A DNA stretch of 16,395 bases from Pseudomonadota bacterium (GTDB lineage Bacteria; Pseudomonadota; Gammaproteobacteria; Steroidobacterales; Steroidobacteraceae). Shown here one piece after another: positions 15,906-16,395 of the stretch (position 1 is its first letter; every line of letters begins with the position of its first letter). Where the stretch lies: assembly GCA_023433515.1 (NCBI GenBank), contig JAEZCN010000213.1, forward strand, positions 1-16,395, in the 5' to 3' direction. The position numbers and the translations under genes were made by a program. The notes beneath the pieces are model-generated. The model saw only the letters and a program-made list of their open reading frames with translations. It searched no databases and was not told where the DNA came from.

Positions 15906-15927
15906 TCCCATCGATGGGAGCACGTGC
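15906..15927. promoter_or_regulatory. Adjacent palindromes upstream of the radical SAM operon, possible operator
   Basis: TCCCATCGATGGGA (15906-15919) is a perfect 14-base palindrome, and GCACGTGC (15920-15927) directly abuts it. They lie 42-63 bases upstream of the radical SAM start, where a dimeric regulator could control that operon. No regulator gene is in the window. Confidence 0.35.
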
Positions 15928-16023
15928 GCGCCGGGCGATCGTCGACAAACTATTCGCCCGCCCGGTTGCGCCGACTTCCGATGACAGCACGCATCGCGCA
16001 TCGGGACGCACCGTGTGTCGTTG

Positions 16024-16041
16024 CGGCGTCGCACGACGCCG
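16024..16041. repeat. Inverted repeat, 7-bp arms with 4-base loop
   Basis: CGGCGTC and GACGCCG flank GCAC. It has no T run, so it is not an intrinsic terminator. It may be a regulator site or chance in GC-rich DNA. Confidence 0.25.
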
Positions 16042-16141
16042 ACAGCGTCCGGGATGCGAGGGATGTGCTAGGGACAGTTGTGTTTCCCCACCGCTGGGTA
16101 ACGCGAGAACGCGCGCCGGTTCCCTCGCCGGGCTGCGGCGC

Positions 16142-16150
16142 TGCTAAAGT
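16142..16150 (+). promoter_or_regulatory. Extended -10 promoter for a possibly leaderless exporter mRNA
   Basis: TGCTAAAGT contains the TGn extension and a TAAAGT -10 hexamer. Seven bases follow before the ATG at 16158, so transcription could start at or next to the A of the start codon. No Shine-Dalgarno and no good -35 are visible, which fits a leaderless mRNA from an extended -10 promoter. Confidence 0.4.
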
Positions 16151-16157
16151 GCGGCCC

Positions 16158-16395
16158 ATGCTCGGCATCCATCACTACTGGCTCTTCATCGCGACGGCCG
16201 TCGTCCTCGTCCTGACCCCCGGCCAGGACACGTTCTTCATCCTCGGACGAAGTCTCGCGGGCGGGCGCCGGGAGGGAATCGCCGCGGCGCTCGGTATCAC
16301 CGCCGGCAGCATCGTCCATACGCTGCTCGCGGCGCTGGGGCTTTCGGCGCTGCTCGCCACGTCGCCTTACGCCTTCATGGCCGTCAAGTTCGCGG
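16158..16395 (+). CDS. LysE/RhtB family amino-acid exporter (partial, runs off right edge)
   Basis: The first 79 residues of an inner-membrane transporter. A first helix (about residues 7-20) ends in the family motif TPGQD at 20-24, followed by FFILGRSLAGGRREGIAAALG, where the conserved G-R-S/G-x-R-x-G loop precedes the second helix, and then AGSIVHTLLAALGLSALL. These features are typical of LysE/RhtB exporters, about 200-210 residues long, which expel homoserine, threonine, lysine or related small molecules. Most members have PGPD or PGPN where this one has PGQD. The gene is divergent from the radical SAM operon and probably an unrelated housekeeping neighbour. The start is the first ATG after the predicted -10 element. 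Confidence 0.85.
   Translation, partial: MLGIHHYWLFIATAVVLVLTPGQDTFFILGRSLAGGRREGIAAALGITAGSIVHTLLAALGLSALLATSPYAFMAVKFA

Larger units (their letters stand above)
15865..16157. other. 293-base divergent intergenic region
   Basis: It separates the radical SAM operon (minus) from the LysE-type exporter gene (plus) and must hold both promoters. It contains a 14-base palindrome, an adjacent 8-base palindrome and a 7-bp stem described separately. Reading frames that cross it show no protein-like sequence or ribosome binding site, so I see no small gene in it. No convincing promoter was found for the minus-strand operon. Confidence 0.5.

Noticed and set aside
16024..16041. Intrinsic terminator
   Set aside because: The stem is not followed by a T run on either strand, and it lies between divergent genes where no transcript needs to end.
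15848..16147. Small genes in the intergenic region before the exporter
   Set aside because: The open frames there lack a ribosome site and protein-like composition and overlap the real start of the radical SAM gene.

Overview
The window is compact, high-GC bacterial chromosome with genes on both strands, many joined by 4-base ATGA stop/start overlaps. The lipoprotein and outer-membrane barrel genes, the LysE/RhtB exporter and a heptosyltransferase-family protein indicate a Gram-negative proteobacterium. A GC-rich gammaproteobacterium is my best guess, but no rRNA or other taxonomic marker is present. I see no tRNA, rRNA, IS element, phage gene, integrase or CRISPR array. All complete genes look intact; the genes at the two edges are cut by the window.

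Left part (1-2179): the first 15 codons of a minus-strand gene encode a twin-arginine (Tat) signal. Divergent from it is a two-gene unit: a lipoprotein with a c-type haem site and a C-terminal Ig-like domain, then an outer-membrane barrel protein with its own CXXCH at the mature N-terminus. The second resembles the fused cytochrome-porin (Cyc2-like) architecture. The pair looks like an envelope electron-transfer module.

Middle and right (2280-15864): a surface-glycan or glycolipid locus in three transcription blocks. Block A (minus) is a lone GT2 glycosyltransferase. Block B (plus, 3401-10745) holds two class I methyltransferases, an ABC exporter with fused membrane and ATPase domains, an HPr-kinase-like P-loop protein, a GT4 glycosyltransferase, an FkbM methyltransferase and a second GT4. 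Block C (minus, 15864 down to 10772) holds two tandem radical SAM proteins with cobalamin-binding-type N-terminal regions, a nucleotidyltransferase-fold protein (NTP_transf_5-like) and a GT9 (heptosyltransferase family) protein. B and C converge with only 26 bases between them. Together they could assemble, methylate or otherwise modify, and export a glycan or glycolipid. The HprK-like kinase, nucleotidyltransferase and B12-radical SAM pair are the unusual parts, and I cannot name the product.

Right edge (15865-16395): a 293-base divergent intergenic region with several palindromes, then the start of a LysE/RhtB-type exporter that may be transcribed from a leaderless extended -10 promoter.
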